In this document: positions 63,206-64,000 of the stretch, one piece after another
Layout: the number at the start of each line of letters is the position of its first letter
How positions within the stretch are numbered: the first letter of the stretch is position 1
Translations under genes and position numbers: made by a program
DNA from: Deinococcus aquatilis DSM 23025
GTDB lineage: Bacteria > Deinococcota > Deinococci > Deinococcales > Deinococcaceae
Direction: 5' to 3'
Assembly (NCBI RefSeq): GCF_000378445.1
Contig: NZ_KB899697.1
Span: forward strand, 112,451 to 176,450
DNA length: 64,000 nucleotides
The notes under the pieces: generated by a model
Database searches by the model: none
What the model was told of the DNA's origin: nothing
The model's input: only the letters and a program-made list of their open reading frames with translations

Positions 63206-63332
63206 ATAAGTCACAGGTAGACAATGAAATAAATTTTTTTACAACAATCTGCTTTCTTGACTGTTGGCTTTGCTGGATTGGTCTATAGACGAACTTCGAC
63301 CTATCGAGTGTGGTCGGTTTTCTCATAGAAAC

Positions 63333-63363
63333 AATCCGCCTCAGCCTGATGCCTGGGCGGATT
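63333..63363 (-). terminator. Intrinsic terminator
   Basis: AATCCGCC (63333-63340)/GGCGGATT (63356-63363), followed on the minus strand by TTGTTTCT. Serves the small gene at 63380. Confidence 0.7.
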
Positions 63364-63379
63364 AGAGCTTTCTGTGTGG

Positions 63380-63568
63380 TCAATCATTGAGGGAGGTCTG
63401 GAAAGAACCTGTTCGCCGTGAAACCGTTACTGCTGCCAGCGCTGGCTTACGTTCCGCGTCCAATGTCAGTTGCTCCTGCACGATCTCACGGTCTTCACGT
63501 GTCAGGGTCAGGAAGGCGAGAACCATCAGGAGGATGGTCATGCTAGCCATCACTAGGATGAATGCCAT
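63380..63568 (-). CDS. Small single-pass membrane protein
   Basis: 62 residues. One N-terminal membrane helix (FILVMASMTILLMVLAFLTL), then a charged tail (REDREIVQEQLTLDAERK). No family recognised. The terminator directly after it supports a real transcript; the start has no clear ribosome-binding site. Confidence 0.5.
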   Translation of the reverse strand: MAFILVMASMTILLMVLAFLTLTREDREIVQEQLTLDAERKPALAAVTVSRRTGSFQTSLND

Positions 63569-63719
63569 ACGTCAGTGTGCGCTTGAACAGACGAAATCGG
63601 ATACAGAAGCCTTTTATAGAATGCACAACTGCCATTCAGTTTATCTCAACACTTGAAGGGCTATCCTTGCTGCTTTTCATACTGAAGTTCACTTAAAATT
63701 AAAAATATTGCACTTGTAA

Positions 63720-64000
63720 ACTGTGCGTTGCCACAACGCCCTCAGTACCCGACACTTTCTAATTTTTCTGTCTGAGACGGCTCCAAGAGTCCAATCAGTT
63801 GAAGGGCTTCGACCTCTCCACGCTCGTGGATGCGCGCGAATGTGCGCACCAGGGTACGGAGACCCAAGATGACCACACTCCAGTTTCGTCGACCGTGCAC
63901 CTTCACGGTGCATGTTTGGAGAAGACCCACCAGCACGCACCACACATACGCCAGGGTCAGCAGGCAGAGCAGGCGCTCCACGTGATCGTGGAGCGTCATG
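63720..64000 (-). mobile_element. Insertion sequence, one end, cut by the window edge
   Basis: The transposase fragment below plus a terminal stretch beginning about 63720 (CTGTGCGTTGCCACAACGCC). The left neighbour is AT-rich non-coding DNA (about 63640-63720). The other end and the target duplication are outside the window. Confidence 0.5.
63742..64000 (-). CDS. Transposase C-terminal fragment, IS4-like
   Basis: At least 85 residues; the frame is open at the right edge. ERLLCLLTLAYVWCVLVG and the following GRRNWSV...LGLRTLVRTFA resemble the C-terminal helix region of IS4-family transposases of Deinococcus as I remember them. The catalytic DDE residues would lie to the right. Confidence 0.55.
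   Translation of the reverse strand, partial: MTLHDHVERLLCLLTLAYVWCVLVGLLQTCTVKVHGRRNWSVVILGLRTLVRTFARIHERGEVEALQLIGLLEPSQTEKLESVGY

Overview
The window is high-GC DNA that looks like a Deinococcus replicon. This rests on gene style and on promoters: many genes begin directly at an ATG lying 6-8 nt after a TANNNT -10 box (leaderless mRNAs), as known for Deinococcus. It also carries an HU protein with a Lys/Ala/Pro-rich N-terminal tail and dispersed short G-rich repeats. A parAB pair and a dense load of catabolic and uptake genes suggest a secondary chromosome or megaplasmid; that is an inference, since no replication initiator is in view. I saw no rRNA, tRNA or CRISPR array.

Layout: (1) 1-4.3 kb: the 3' part of paaZ (phenylacetate ring opening), an SRPBCC/ArsR pair with an operator-embedded leaderless promoter, an LtrA-like membrane protein, and a sigma-region-2-like fragment. 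(2) 4.3-12.4 kb: a divergent muropeptide/MurNAc salvage unit. On the minus strand lie a substrate-binding protein, two oligopeptide-type permeases and a BadF-type sugar kinase (MurK-like). On the plus strand lie a GntR regulator, MurQ and an AmiE-like serine hydrolase. Matching 9-bp operator arms sit on both divergent -10 regions. (3) 12.5-16.2 kb: HU, an APC transporter and a hypothetical protein. (4) 16.2-21 kb: a five-gene iron-siderophore uptake operon led by a sucrase/ferredoxin-like protein. (5) 21.3-31 kb: a TetR-P450 pair, then an operon livJ-livH-livMG(fused)-livF-FAD oxidase-paaK, which links a branched-chain-type ABC importer to phenylacetate activation. (6) 31.2-41.1 kb: a lipoprotein hydrolase, a CdaR/PucR-type regulator and a 4-hydroxyphenylacetate meta-cleavage operon (hpaG, secreted unknown, hpaE, B, D, H, I). 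(7) 41.1-43.6 kb: parA-parB with two identical 20-bp palindromes (candidate parS) flanking an unknown gene. (8) 43.7-47.4 kb: UDP-galactopyranose mutase, a glycosyltransferase and a GH-A-like hydrolase. (9) 47.5-58.7 kb: reductive pyrimidine/hydantoin catabolism (preT, preA, dihydropyrimidinase, NMT1-type ABC importer, carbamoylase, PucR regulator). (10) 59-64 kb: a TetR regulator, an SPFH protein with a ribbon-helix-helix partner, a subtilase lipoprotein, small secreted and membrane proteins, and the end of an insertion sequence at the right edge.

The common theme is scavenging: aromatic acids, cell-wall sugars, pyrimidines and iron, each with a local regulator. The observations most worth following are the paired parS-like palindromes, the mirrored operators of the muropeptide divergon, and the 4 x 14 bp repeat that forms a stop/start junction in the liv-paa operon.
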